This document shows, piece by piece, positions 1 through 9,232 of a stretch of 36,060 bases of DNA. How positions within the stretch are numbered: position 1 is the stretch's first letter; the number at the start of each line of letters is the position of its first letter. The stretch comes from Parendozoicomonas verongulae. GTDB lineage: Bacteria > Pseudomonadota > Gammaproteobacteria > Pseudomonadales > Endozoicomonadaceae. The stretch spans positions 32,936-68,995 of the forward strand of contig NZ_SMME01000866.1 of the NCBI RefSeq assembly GCF_009711465.1. The letters run 5' to 3'. The notes beneath the pieces are model-generated. The model ran no database searches and had not been told where the DNA came from. It saw nothing but the letters and a program-made list of their open reading frames with translations. A program made the position numbers and the translations under genes.

Positions 1-58
1 TAAACCGATAAACGCTTGTCACAGAGGAAGGCGGCCAGATTCTGGCTGGATAGCAGGC

Positions 59-628
59 ATGAAAATAAAGAAAGCGGTTGCCAATATACTGAACCTTTAT
101 CGCCAGTATGGAACCGAGCAGTATTGTGAAGACATTACCCAGCTCGAGCATGCCCTGCAGGGGGCGGAGCTGGCTGTTACGGATGGCTGTGACGAGGAGC
201 TGGTTGCTGCTGTTTTTCTGCATGACATCGGTCATTTGCTGGAAGTGGATGGTGTCATTCCTATGGGAGATTACGGTTCTATGGCCCATGATCAGCTGGG
301 GGCAGATTACCTTTTGGGGCTTGGTTTTTCAGAACGGGTTGCCATGCTGGTAGGCAGCCATGTTCAAGCGAAGCGTTATCTCTGCGCTATTGAAGAGGGT
401 TATGAAGAGCAGCTCTCTGACGCGAGTAAGGAAACCCTGCGCTGGCAGGGTGGCCGAATGTCTATGCAGGAGGTGTCAGACTTCAGCAGTCGCAGCGATT
501 TGGAGGAGGTGCTTATGCTGCGCCGTTATGATGAACTGGCCAAGGAAACAGGAAAGCGTTCCGACAATCTCCACCAGGTAGAAGATCTTCTCTACCGGGT
601 TCTGAGCCGTCAGGAAGCTGTTGCGTAA
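59..628 (+). CDS. phnZ: PhnZ-type HD-domain phosphonate oxygenase
   Basis: A 189-residue HD-domain protein. The ligand pattern follows the mixed-valent di-iron oxygenase PhnZ, which cleaves the C-P bond of 2-amino-1-hydroxyethylphosphonate to give glycine and phosphate: H31 in QLEHALQ, H55-D56, H59, H77, H101 with K105 four residues on, and D158 in RRYDELAK. These sit at a constant offset of -3 from the PhnZ positions I recall. E24 also matches, but the tyrosine lies two residues before it (Y22) instead of three. The frame is open upstream to the window edge; ATG 59 is chosen because it fits the family N-terminus, and the ribosome site is weak. A partner hydroxylase (PhnY) would be expected just upstream, outside the window. 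Alternative: another HD phosphohydrolase of the same fold. Confidence 0.78.
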   Translation: MKIKKAVANILNLYRQYGTEQYCEDITQLEHALQGAELAVTDGCDEELVAAVFLHDIGHLLEVDGVIPMGDYGSMAHDQLGADYLLGLGFSERVAMLVGSHVQAKRYLCAIEEGYEEQLSDASKETLRWQGGRMSMQEVSDFSSRSDLEEVLMLRRYDELAKETGKRSDNLHQVEDLLYRVLSRQEAVA

Positions 629-645
629 TTTTTGCTTACCCCTTA

Positions 646-1647
646 TTAAATCAGATCTTTCCAGCCCCCTCGGGGCTGGACGCTATCGGATCGGAAATGA
701 GAACGTCCCCTTTCATCCTGCAGGCTGAGGGCTGTGTAAAAATCATCTTTATACAGCTTCGGCATTTCTGCTTTCATGGTGGCATGACATAAACCTGTGG
801 TCAGGTTAACCATTTCCATCAGTGTCTGGGAAAAAGCTTGCAGAGCTTTTTCCTCTTCTCTGGCTTCCTTGCCCTCCTCTATTGATAACTCTCCTCTGCG
901 AATACTCGTGGCTTGTTGCAGGCCATTGATGATCAGAAAAAGCTGGTAAGCATGAAAAAAGTGGGTGTCCTTCATCGCGTGCAGTTGCTCATCACTCAGG
1001 GTGAGTTTGATTTCGGCCAGCCCGGTTTGGGCGTCGGGTGAAGCCAGATGTGCATGAAGATTTATTCCATGCCTGGTTAGTGCAGTTTTTACTGTCTGCA
1101 GACTGGTCCCATACTCTGTGGATTCAGGGAGTAATAATTTCCTTATAATCAAATCACCCTCCCTGCCCAGAATGTTGTATTCCTTCTCCAGCTTTTCCAC
1201 CTGTGTCATCAGGCTTTTTATACGCTTTGAACAATCGGTTGCAGCTATAAAACGGTCAACATTCGCCAAGGATGTTTTTGGGTTTTTTGAGCGTCTGGCA
1301 GGGAGGAAAGGGCGCCCTGCCGCTTGCAGGGAGCGAAAGGACTCTCTCTGGCGAGACTGGAACTTGTTTCTCAGCCACTGTGTCAATTTGTTGAAAAAAC
1401 TGAAGACACGTTTCAGGGAGACCACTTCACGCTGATGGAGTGGTTTATGATTGACGAGGCTGACAAATTGCAACCCTTTTTGCAGGGTTTCCATATCCGC
1501 TGCACAGGTGGTGACAGTGACTCCCCGGGTAGTTACCCCCTTTTCTCCAGACTCATTTTCGACAGTACCCTTTGGATGAAAAGGATCCTTCCGCTTGAAA
1601 GTGTGAATTTCTGTGCCGGCAATTTGTGAGGAGGTAGGTTTTGGCAT
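646..1647 (-). CDS. hypothetical protein, orphan, 333 aa
   Basis: I do not recognise this protein. It has no signal peptide or membrane segment. Residues 1-130 are polar and basic and look largely disordered. Residues about 140-160 are rich in Lys/Glu/Leu and could form a short coiled coil, followed by a helical region to about 310 that includes a charged Glu/Lys stretch (256-268), and a polar basic C-terminus. It ends convergently with the PhnZ-like gene (17 bases apart) and its upstream side faces the palindromic repeat element. A perfect 8-bp GC hairpin (661-679) lies inside its last codons. The disordered basic N-terminus plus helical body could suit a secreted effector, but nothing in the sequence proves that. 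The long uninterrupted frame and plausible start support a real gene. Confidence 0.6.
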   Translation of the reverse strand: MPKPTSSQIAGTEIHTFKRKDPFHPKGTVENESGEKGVTTRGVTVTTCAADMETLQKGLQFVSLVNHKPLHQREVVSLKRVFSFFNKLTQWLRNKFQSRQRESFRSLQAAGRPFLPARRSKNPKTSLANVDRFIAATDCSKRIKSLMTQVEKLEKEYNILGREGDLIIRKLLLPESTEYGTSLQTVKTALTRHGINLHAHLASPDAQTGLAEIKLTLSDEQLHAMKDTHFFHAYQLFLIINGLQQATSIRRGELSIEEGKEAREEEKALQAFSQTLMEMVNLTTGLCHATMKAEMPKLYKDDFYTALSLQDERGRSHFRSDSVQPRGGWKDLI

Positions 1648-1716
1648 GGGGTTCTCTGAAAGTCCTTTACTGCTTTTAGCTTAGTCAGTGAAAGGTCTTC
1701 CAGAGTTGGGCCTAAA

Positions 1717-1913
1717 TAAGTACCCGGACCATTGCTTTCGCATAGTCTGACGGCGTCTTTTTCCGCCCTTGCTGCGTCACAACTCTGGTCACGTTGCGGG
1801 CTACGCTCCCGACGTTGTTCCTTGAAGAGCGAAAAAATTCACTCGCCACCATTATACGAAAGCAATGGTCCGGGTACTTATCCTGACTATGCGAAAGCAA
1901 TGGTCTGGGTACT
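1717..1913. repeat. palindromic interspersed repeat element (MITE-like)
   Basis: A perfect 24-base inverted repeat (1717-1740 with 1857-1880) encloses about 116 bases. A third copy of the right arm follows at 1886-1913 and matches the reverse complement of 1719-1746 at 27 of 28 positions. The core arm reads AAGTACCCGGACCATTGC. The interior (1747-1856) has no credible gene. The element fills the gap between the orphan protein and the HAD gene and stops three bases before the HAD stop codon. A shorter relative of the same arm occurs at 26101-26142. This suggests a mobile or amplified non-coding repeat; no transposase is present here. Confidence 0.75.
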
Positions 1914-1916
1914 GAC

Positions 1917-2573
1917 TTATTTGAGGGAAATAACCGGCCAGTTACGCTCTTCGGCAATAGCTTTGAGCTTTTCGTCAGGGTCAACAGCCACTGGGTGACC
2001 AACGTGCTCCAGCAAAGGAAGGTCATTCATTGAGTCACTGTAAAACCAGCATTCATCTATATTGTGGCCAGGATTCTCTTTCAGCCATTCTTTAAAACGG
2101 GTGATTTTGCCTTCTTTGAATGAGGGAATGCCAATGTGTTTGCCAGTGTAGCGTCCGTCTACCATTTCAACTTCTATAGCGAGGCGATCCTGAATACCGA
2201 TGGCATCAATGATCGGGTCAACCACAAACTGATTAGTGGCTGTAATCACCAGTAATGCGTGCCCCTGATTGCAGTGTTTTTCCAGAAGAGCTGATACGCC
2301 GGGTTTGATCAGTGGGCGAGCGATTGTTTCGACAAACTCCGATCTTAGCTTGTACAGAAACTCTGGCTCATTGTCTGCCAGCGGCCGCAAACAAAATGCC
2401 AGATACTCTTCGAGGTTCAATTCACCCTGATGATACTGTTTATAAAAGTAGTCGTTAGCCTTTTGAAAGGTGGCTGAATCAACCACTTTTTTCTGAACGA
2501 GAAATTCTCCCCAGGCATGATCACTGTCAGTATCAAGGAGCGTGTGATCCAGGTCAAAGATGGCTACAGTCAC
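1917..2573 (-). CDS. HAD-IB family phosphatase (SerB-related)
   Basis: A 218-residue haloacid-dehalogenase phosphatase of subfamily IB. Motif I is FDLDHT with nucleophile D7 and acid/base D9, motif II is the threonine in ITATN, the motif III lysine is in KEGKITRF, and motif IV is YSDSMNDLPLLE, binding Mg2+. Family members act on small phosphomonoesters such as phosphoserine or histidinol phosphate; the substrate cannot be read from the sequence. The start is GTG at 2571-2573 with AGAGAGG upstream. It is divergent from rppH, an arrangement I recall from Pseudomonas, where a HAD-IB gene also sits next to rppH-ptsP. Its stop codon nearly touches the repeat element. Confidence 0.85.
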   Translation of the reverse strand: MTVAIFDLDHTLLDTDSDHAWGEFLVQKKVVDSATFQKANDYFYKQYHQGELNLEEYLAFCLRPLADNEPEFLYKLRSEFVETIARPLIKPGVSALLEKHCNQGHALLVITATNQFVVDPIIDAIGIQDRLAIEVEMVDGRYTGKHIGIPSFKEGKITRFKEWLKENPGHNIDECWFYSDSMNDLPLLEHVGHPVAVDPDEKLKAIAEERNWPVISLK

Positions 2574-2815
2574 CGTGGGCCTCTCTTTTGTTTATAGAGT
2601 GACGGCAATCATAACCAGCACCTGACTGCCTGTCAGCGAGTCACCGGTATATTTCTGTCTATATTTATTCGGTCATACCATCACAATGTTCGGGCATGTT
2701 GCAAAGCACACGACAAAATTGCTCTGCAAAGATAATGCCGAATTATGATTAGTGGTTTGCCGAAGCCTCACCCTTGTGGAACAATGCAGGTAATAGACTT
2801 TGCCAGGATAACCAC

Positions 2816-3307
2816 GTGATTGACTCTGATGGATTCCGGCCCAACGTCGGCATCATCCTCACCAACAGGTGCGGACAGGTGTTGTGGGCTAAACGAATCG
2901 GACAAGATGCGTGGCAGTTTCCCCAGGGTGGTATAAACGGTGATGAATCACCGGAAGACGCCATGTACCGGGAGCTTTATGAAGAAGTGGGACTGGAACC
3001 GAGGGATATCAGGATTCTTGCCTGCACTCGGGGCTGGTTGCGCTACAGGCTTCCACGACGGCTTGTTCGCAGGGACAGTCGGCCATTGTGTATTGGCCAG
3101 AAACAGAAGTGGTTTTTGCTGGAGCTGGTGAGTAGTGATGATCGTGTACGGGTGAATCTTTCGGAGACGCCGGAGTTTGATGGCTGGCGATGGGTAAGTT
3201 ACTGGTATCCGGTTGGACAGGTGGTGACATTCAAACGGGATGTGTACCGCCGGGCCATGAAAGAACTGGCACCACGGCTGTTGCAGATGTTAGGCGATAA
3301 GTCGTAG
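2816..3307 (+). CDS. rppH: RNA pyrophosphohydrolase RppH
   Basis: Removes pyrophosphate from 5'-triphosphorylated RNA and so starts RNase E-dependent mRNA decay in the cytoplasm. The Nudix box (GGINGDE, then seven residues, then RELYEEVGL) is intact, and the N-terminus [15 protein letters not shown] matches the family. The start is GTG at 2816 with AGGA about seven bases upstream, giving 163 residues; an ATG at 2774 in the same frame would add 14 residues that the family lacks. It is followed after 59 bases by ptsP, the usual gammaproteobacterial pair. A possible but weak promoter is TTGCCG (2757-2762), 17 bases, AACAAT (2780-2785). Confidence 0.95.
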   Translation: MIDSDGFRPNVGIILTNRCGQVLWAKRIGQDAWQFPQGGINGDESPEDAMYRELYEEVGLEPRDIRILACTRGWLRYRLPRRLVRRDSRPLCIGQKQKWFLLELVSSDDRVRVNLSETPEFDGWRWVSYWYPVGQVVTFKRDVYRRAMKELAPRLLQMLGDKS

Positions 3308-3366
3308 GTTCAGCTTGAAAACTGTCGGCTATTGAACCAGACAGCACGAAAGGGGGAAACGGAAGC

Positions 3367-5637
3367 ATGCTGAGTACATTGCGAAGAATCGTCCAGGAGG
3401 TTGGCGCTGCCAGAGATTTGCAGGCAGCACTGGATGTGATTGTTCGCAGCGTACGCATGGCGATGTGCACAGAAGTGTGTTCCGTTTACCTCTATGATGA
3501 AGAAACCAGTCGCTATACCTTAATGGCTTCTGAAGGTCTGAACCGCTCGGCGGTCGGCCGGGTCACCTTGTCCCGTTCCGAAGGCCTGGTGGGGCAGGTG
3601 GGCCTTCGGGAAGAGCCGATCAACCTGGAGGATGCTGCTTCGCATCCCAAGTTCCGTTACCTCAAAGAAACCGGGGAGGAGCGTTATCGCTCCTTCCTCG
3701 GTGTTCCCATTATTCACCACCGTAATCTGCTGGGTGTGCTGGTTGTTCAACAAAATGCTCAGCGCCGTTTCGATGAAAGTGAAGAATCGTTTCTAGTCAC
3801 TATGTCGGCACAGCTGGCCGGTGTGATTGCCCATGCAGAAGCCACGGGCTCCCTGCAGTTACCGAACTCTGAAAATGAGCGCCCCAAACAATCCCGCTTT
3901 ACCGGTGTTGCTGGCTCCCCCGGTATTGCAATCGGAAATGCAGTGGTACTGGCCCCTCCTGCCGATCTGGGGGCTGTGCCCGATAAAGACACTGAAAATA
4001 CAGATTCGGAAAGTCATATCTTCTTTCAGGCGTTAGCCAGCGTTCGCGAGCAGATGAAAGCGACGGCGGACAAACTCTCCGATCAGGTGCCAGCCGAAGA
4101 ACAGGCGCTCTTTGACGTCTATCTCCGCATGCTGGATGACAATGCTCTCGGTGCGGAAGTGGATGCTGTGATTCAGAAAGGCCAGTGGGCACAGGGTGCT
4201 CTAAAGCAGGTGATTGAAGAGCATGTGCGCCACTTTGAGTTGATGGAAGATCCGTACTTGCGAGAGCGAGCAGTGGATATCAAAGATCTTGGCCGCCGAG
4301 TACTGTCTGTTCTTCAGCAACAGCAAAAAGGTGAAGTGGCCTGGCCGGAAAAAGCCATAGTCATCAGTGAGGAGCTCACTCCGGCCATGCTGGGAGAAAT
4401 TCCCCGGGATAAACTGGTGGGGCTGGTGTCTGTGCAGGGTTCCGGTAACTCCCATGTGGCTATTCTCGCACGGGCCATGGGGGTTCCCACAATCATGGGG
4501 GCTGTAGATTTACCCTGGGAACGCATGGGAAATCGAGACGTGATTGTGGATGGTAATCTGGGACGGGTTTATGCCTCACCCTCTGTGGAGCTTCTTAGCC
4601 AGTACCGTAATCTTGTAGATGAAGAATTAGCCTTTGTGGAAGGGCTGGAATCCCTGAAGGACGAGCCCTGTATAACTCCTGACCATTATCGTTTACCTCT
4701 GTGGGTGAACACTGGCTTGATGAGTGATACGGTTCGTTCACTGGATCAGGGGGCAGAAGGGGTAGGGCTGTACCGTACGGAAGTGCCGTTTATGATTCGG
4801 GAACGGTTCCCCAGTGAAAAAGAGCAGGAAAAAATTTACCAGAAGCAGCTGCAGATTTTCCACCCGCGTCCGGTGACGATTCGTACCCTCGATATTGGTG
4901 GCGACAAATCCCTGAGCTATTTCCCCATTAAGGAAGAAAACCCCTTCCTTGGCTGGCGTGGCATCCGTGTGACACTGGATCACCCGGAAATCTTTCTGGT
5001 ACAAGTACGTGCCATGCTGAAAGCCAGCGTTGGGCTGGATAATCTTCGCATTATGTTGCCGATGGTGTCTGGTGTGCCGGAAGTGGAGGAAGCATTATAT
5101 CTGATTCACCGGGCTTACCATGAGGTGCTGGGTGAAGGGCTGGAAATCCAACTGCCGCCAGTTGGGGTAATGATTGAAGTGCCTGCGGCAGTGTATCAGG
5201 TGGCGGACTTCGCCCGTCGGGTCGATTTCCTTTCTATTGGCAGTAACGATCTGACCCAGTATATCCTCGCAGTAGACCGCAACAACCCTAGAGTTGCCGA
5301 CTTATATCACAGCTTTCATCCTGCGGTGCTTCATGCTCTGAAAAAGGTGGTATCCGATGCCCACGAAGAAGGTAAGCCGGTCTCCATCTGTGGTGAGATG
5401 GCCGGTGATCCTGCAGCTGCAGTGTTGCTGATGGCTATGGGTTTTGATGTTCTCTCTATGAACGCCACAAACCTGCCACGGGTAAAATGGGCGTTGCGTA
5501 ATATGCCACTGGAGCAGGCAAAAGAGCTGCTGGATGAAGTGCTGAGTATGGATAACCCTCGGGTCATTCGCAGCGCTGTGGAACTTTCTCTTCGTCACCG
5601 TGGGTTGGATAAGGTGCTGGGTGGTGTGCTGAATTAA
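3367..5637 (+). CDS. ptsP: Nitrogen-PTS phosphoenolpyruvate phosphotransferase PtsP (EI-Ntr)
   Basis: First enzyme of the nitrogen phosphotransferase system: it autophosphorylates from phosphoenolpyruvate and passes the phosphate to NPr. At 756 residues it is close to E. coli PtsP (748). Domains in order: an N-terminal GAF domain (about 15-155, with FLGVPIIHHRNLLGVLVVQQ), an HPr-binding helical region (about 215-320), the phosphohistidine domain with H363 in SGNSHVAILARAMG, and the PEP-binding TIM barrel with GVGLYRTEVPFM (about 465-476) and CGEMAGDP near the C-terminus. No key residue is missing. The ribosome site is a purine-rich GGAAACGGAAG before ATG 3367. It regulates rather than transports sugar, so it would not normally feed the sucrose permease encoded later in this window. 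Confidence 0.96.
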   Translation: MLSTLRRIVQEVGAARDLQAALDVIVRSVRMAMCTEVCSVYLYDEETSRYTLMASEGLNRSAVGRVTLSRSEGLVGQVGLREEPINLEDAASHPKFRYLKETGEERYRSFLGVPIIHHRNLLGVLVVQQNAQRRFDESEESFLVTMSAQLAGVIAHAEATGSLQLPNSENERPKQSRFTGVAGSPGIAIGNAVVLAPPADLGAVPDKDTENTDSESHIFFQALASVREQMKATADKLSDQVPAEEQALFDVYLRMLDDNALGAEVDAVIQKGQWAQGALKQVIEEHVRHFELMEDPYLRERAVDIKDLGRRVLSVLQQQQKGEVAWPEKAIVISEELTPAMLGEIPRDKLVGLVSVQGSGNSHVAILARAMGVPTIMGAVDLPWERMGNRDVIVDGNLGRVYASPSVELLSQYRNLVDEELAFVEGLESLKDEPCITPDHYRLPLWVNTGLMSDTVRSLDQGAEGVGLYRTEVPFMIRERFPSEKEQEKIYQKQLQIFHPRPVTIRTLDIGGDKSLSYFPIKEENPFLGWRGIRVTLDHPEIFLVQVRAMLKASVGLDNLRIMLPMVSGVPEVEEALYLIHRAYHEVLGEGLEIQLPPVGVMIEVPAAVYQVADFARRVDFLSIGSNDLTQYILAVDRNNPRVADLYHSFHPAVLHALKKVVSDAHEEGKPVSICGEMAGDPAAAVLLMAMGFDVLSMNATNLPRVKWALRNMPLEQAKELLDEVLSMDNPRVIRSAVELSLRHRGLDKVLGGVLN

Positions 5638-5749
5638 GAATATCGCCTGATCAAGCTGTTATTAGCGCTGACAATTCACACATTCTTTCCGTCAAACGTC
5701 AAAGGATTTTGTCTACACCAATTCTATTGTTTCCTTTCAGGTATCTGGT

Positions 5750-7435
5750 GTGGCGTACTCTACGGTTGACGGGCTCCCCTTTACATTGGGGAAATCTTTG
5801 AAAATTTTATCCCATAAAGATTGTGCGGAATCTGTTTTTGCGGGCAGGAAAACAGACGCTGTGGGGAGTGAGAAGCTTCAGCCAGGCTCCAGTCATGCCT
5901 TTCATACAATGGTGGCGTTTGCTCGAAACTGTCAGCTGGAGAATGACCCATTGGTGATCGATGCGCCAGGGGAGTTGGTACGGCAACTTTTATCACTGCA
6001 GGTTGGTGATGTTGATACACAGCCTATTAGTTCTGTAAAGGCCGAGCCACTTATCCGGCGTCTGGAGAACGATAGAGGGCTGGAGATAACCCATCAGGGA
6101 GAGAATGGGGGCCACCCTCTCGAAGTTTGTGGTGTGTTTTGTCGTATGGCGAAAACCGGATTTTATCATTTTTCCCGTGGCAGAGGGGAGGAACGGTTTA
6201 TCGAATCCGTTCTGGATATTAAGGCTAATGCTCAAAACTGGGAAACCTGTATGGAGTTTGCAGCGGCATTGCTGGCGGATAAACGCTTCGACGATGTTGT
6301 GGGAACGAGTAAGGTTGCAGCACCTGCTCAATTTTGCTGGTTTCCTGTCTCCATGGTGATTTATCTCTCCAAACGCTATCCCACACCGGAGCTACTCGAC
6401 TATCTGGAACAGAATAAACCGGCTATTGAGCCAGAGCATGGCAGCGCCTTGATTGGTGGACGGTTACTGAATGGCTGGCTGTATCACACCCATGTAAGGC
6501 CGGATGATGCAGGGTGTCAGCCTTTAGGGCGCAGCCGTATCTTGTTGGTAGGGGCGAGTGCGGGGGGCTGTGACCCTGAATCTATTGTTGAAAAAGGGGC
6601 CGAGGTTATGGGGTATGACCCCCTGAAACCTGAATACCTCAAGCCTCCCAGTCATTCCATGTTATCTCTGTATCATTGGCTGGCAAATGACTGCAATGAT
6701 GAAAGAGGAGGAGCAGACAGTTTACCTCGCAATGAATCCGGGCAGTTTGAAAAACTCAAGGCGTTACCCGATGCGTTTACCGTTACAGCTCTGGATGTTG
6801 ATGTCGGGGAACGGAGCAATATTAATGTATCAGGGGAGTTGATTCGCTGCTGCTGGCCCCAATGGCAAGAGCAGTTGCCGGGTATGTTGATGAGCCAGGC
6901 ACAGGAGCGTGTGCAAATTCTTTCTCTGAAAGCTGGTACTGAACATCAGGAAAAACTTATGACACTTCTGGCGAGCCCGGATGTACAGACTTGTCTGGAA
7001 GACTTTTCATGGCAACTGCGCAGGTGTGACAGTTATGAGGCTCCTGTCGAGCTGGGCATAATCGCAGAGAGACACGTTGCACAAGAAGTGTTCGAAGACA
7101 TAAAACTGCTGCTGAATAAAGACTGGTTTTGTGGAGCATGCCCACCTGGACAGACATTTGAAAGTAAAGGCATCAGTTCCTGTGAAGTCGCTCTTTGTCT
7201 GGCCCGTTTCAGTCATCACTCTCTGATGAAACATATCGTGAATGACATAGCCTCACTCCGAAGTGAGGTAGGGCGGACGGGTTTAAAAGCTCTAATCAAC
7301 CAAAGCCTGTTTATCATGGGATACACTCTCCATAATCCTTCACTACTGAGGCCAGAGGTGTGTGATCCTCAGCTTTTTGACGTGAACAGGCAAGTGAGTA
7401 TGGGTGGTGGAGTTGAAACTGTCGCTTATCCTTAA
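5750..7435 (+). CDS. hypothetical protein, orphan, 561 aa
   Basis: I recognise no domain. The product is a soluble-looking 561-residue protein without signal peptide or clear membrane segment. It has about 17 cysteines, including CGAC at 461-464 and a CC pair at 367-368, and a glycine-rich stretch LLVGASAGGCD near 265-275 that is suggestive but not diagnostic. The start is GTG at 5750 with a modest AGG six bases upstream. It lies 112 bases after ptsP on the same strand and 135 bases before a GMC oxidoreductase. It interrupts a block (rppH-ptsP to TSUP-lgt-thyA) that is otherwise conserved in related bacteria, so it is likely a lineage-specific insertion. Function unknown. Confidence 0.7.
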   Translation: MAYSTVDGLPFTLGKSLKILSHKDCAESVFAGRKTDAVGSEKLQPGSSHAFHTMVAFARNCQLENDPLVIDAPGELVRQLLSLQVGDVDTQPISSVKAEPLIRRLENDRGLEITHQGENGGHPLEVCGVFCRMAKTGFYHFSRGRGEERFIESVLDIKANAQNWETCMEFAAALLADKRFDDVVGTSKVAAPAQFCWFPVSMVIYLSKRYPTPELLDYLEQNKPAIEPEHGSALIGGRLLNGWLYHTHVRPDDAGCQPLGRSRILLVGASAGGCDPESIVEKGAEVMGYDPLKPEYLKPPSHSMLSLYHWLANDCNDERGGADSLPRNESGQFEKLKALPDAFTVTALDVDVGERSNINVSGELIRCCWPQWQEQLPGMLMSQAQERVQILSLKAGTEHQEKLMTLLASPDVQTCLEDFSWQLRRCDSYEAPVELGIIAERHVAQEVFEDIKLLLNKDWFCGACPPGQTFESKGISSCEVALCLARFSHHSLMKHIVNDIASLRSEVGRTGLKALINQSLFIMGYTLHNPSLLRPEVCDPQLFDVNRQVSMGGGVETVAYP

Positions 7436-7570
7436 TGCGTTGTTCGCTATCTGTTCGTTAGCAACGATATTTGTATCCAGTTCAGTCTATATTTTCCCTT
7501 TTGATGAATTGAGAATGACTTTGCCAAAGGCTCTGGATAAGATCGTAAGCAAATAATAAAAACTAAGAAC

Positions 7571-9232
7571 ATGATTATGTCCGCATTTGATTTTGTCATT
7601 ATCGGTGGTGGTTCGGCGGGGTGTGTATTAGCTAACAGGCTCTCGGCTAGTGGTGAATACAGTGTTTGCCTGCTGGAAGCTGGACGCGAAGGCAAGTCTT
7701 CCCCTCTTATCTCTATGCCCTTTGGCATTATCGGTCTGATGAACAGCAGCCTGTATAACTGGCAGTTTCAGGGCGAACTGGAACCTTCCCAGAATAACCG
7801 TTCTCACTATTGCCCGAGAGGCAAAGCCCTGGGTGGTAGCAGCGCTATCAACGCCATGCTCTATATTCGCGGTCATAAAACCGATTATGATAACTGGACT
7901 CCGCCAGGTAATTCTGAGTGGACCTTTGATGATCTGCTTCCCTACTTCAAACGCAGTATGAACCAGGAACGGGGTACCAGTGAGTTTCACGGTATCGGTG
8001 GCCCGGTGAATGTGTGTGATGCTCCTTATCGTCATCCACTGGCCGAGCGATTTATACTGGCGTCTTTAGAAGCAGGCCATTCTTACAATAACGATTTCAA
8101 TGGGGCTGAGCAGAATGGCATGGGCTGGTATCAGCTTACTATGCAAGGTGGTGAGCGTTGCAGTGCTGCTCGGGGGTATCTTTTCCCCATAGAAGATCGT
8201 AAGAATCTCACTGTGATATCTCAGGCTTATGCCACACGTATTCTTCTGGACGGCAAGCGGGCTGCAGGCGTAGCTTATGAGCATGCTGGGCAGATGCAAA
8301 CGGTTACAGCCAAAAAAGAAGTTGTACTCAGCGCAGGTGCTGTACAAAGCCCCCAATTGTTGATGCTCTCTGGTATTGGGGATCCGGCTGAGCTGGAGAA
8401 ACATAACATCCCTCTCACCCATAAACTGCCGGGAGTGGGTAAGAATCTGCAGGAACATGCGGATACAGTTATTGTTCAGCGGCGAAAGAAGCACGACAGC
8501 ATCTCTCTAAATCCGCTGCGGCTGGTTATGCAGGCTGGCGAGCTGTGGAAATATTGGCGCGACCGCACAGGGCTTCTCAGTATGCCGCCGGTGGAAGCTG
8601 GTGGATTTATGAAATCTGATCCATCTCTGGATAAGCCCGACCTGCAACTGCAGTGTATTCCCGCCCTGTTTGATGATCATGGTCGGGACTATCGCCTGAT
8701 GATGGGCTGGGGATACTCCGTGCATATCAACCTGCTGCGTCCGAAAAGCCGTGGCGAGTTAACTCTGCGAAGTGCAGACCCGAAAGATCCTCCCAAAATT
8801 CAATTCAATATGATGTCCCACCCTGATGATATCGCCACTATGGTAAAGGGTGTACGAATGGTACGGGAGATTTTCGCTGCCCCCGCTTTTGCAGAGCATA
8901 ATGGCGAAGAGGTGTTTCCAGGCACTCATCGGCAAAGTGATGAGGAGCTGGTGGAGTTTATTCGGGAAAAAGGCGGCCATATATATCATCCGGCCTGCAC
9001 CTGCAAAATGGGTGAAGGAGAAGAGGCGGTTGTGGACTACCGCCTTCGGGTACATGGTATGGAGAATCTGCGGGTTGTGGATATTTCCATTTTGCCGGAG
9101 CTTATTGGCGGCAATACCAACGCTCCAGCCATCGCTATCGGAGAGAAGGCTTCGGATATGATTCTTGCGGATGCTGAAGCCCCTGAAGTCGTTCAAACCG
9201 ATTTGTTCACGGAGCCTGCTGAGATGGCGTAG
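7571..9232 (+). CDS. GMC-family FAD oxidoreductase (choline/alcohol dehydrogenase type)
   Basis: A 553-residue glucose-methanol-choline oxidoreductase that oxidises an alcohol to an aldehyde using FAD. The Rossmann FAD motif is GGGSAG (12-17) with E36 for the ribose, the GMC signature is RGKALGGSSAIN, and the C-terminal catalytic region has HPACTCKMG followed by GGNTNAPAIAIGEKASDMI. The family includes choline dehydrogenase and AlkJ-type alcohol dehydrogenases; the sequence alone does not fix the substrate, and no betaine-synthesis neighbours are present. ATG 7571 and ATG 7577 are both possible; neither has a strong ribosome site. Its last 26 bases overlap the end of the convergent NRDE gene. 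Confidence 0.9.
   Translation: MIMSAFDFVIIGGGSAGCVLANRLSASGEYSVCLLEAGREGKSSPLISMPFGIIGLMNSSLYNWQFQGELEPSQNNRSHYCPRGKALGGSSAINAMLYIRGHKTDYDNWTPPGNSEWTFDDLLPYFKRSMNQERGTSEFHGIGGPVNVCDAPYRHPLAERFILASLEAGHSYNNDFNGAEQNGMGWYQLTMQGGERCSAARGYLFPIEDRKNLTVISQAYATRILLDGKRAAGVAYEHAGQMQTVTAKKEVVLSAGAVQSPQLLMLSGIGDPAELEKHNIPLTHKLPGVGKNLQEHADTVIVQRRKKHDSISLNPLRLVMQAGELWKYWRDRTGLLSMPPVEAGGFMKSDPSLDKPDLQLQCIPALFDDHGRDYRLMMGWGYSVHINLLRPKSRGELTLRSADPKDPPKIQFNMMSHPDDIATMVKGVRMVREIFAAPAFAEHNGEEVFPGTHRQSDEELVEFIREKGGHIYHPACTCKMGEGEEAVVDYRLRVHGMENLRVVDISILPELIGGNTNAPAIAIGEKASDMILADAEAPEVVQTDLFTEPAEMA

Noticed and set aside
1717..1913. CRISPR-like array
   Set aside because: Only three arm copies, two inverted relative to the first, with no regular spacers and no cas genes.
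1712..2026. 104-codon minus-strand frame through the repeat and the HAD end
   Set aside because: It is made largely of repeat sequence and overlaps the HAD gene in another frame; no start signal.
2774..2815. 14-residue N-terminal extension of RppH from ATG 2774
   Set aside because: The family begins at the GTG 2816 position, which also has a well-spaced AGGA.
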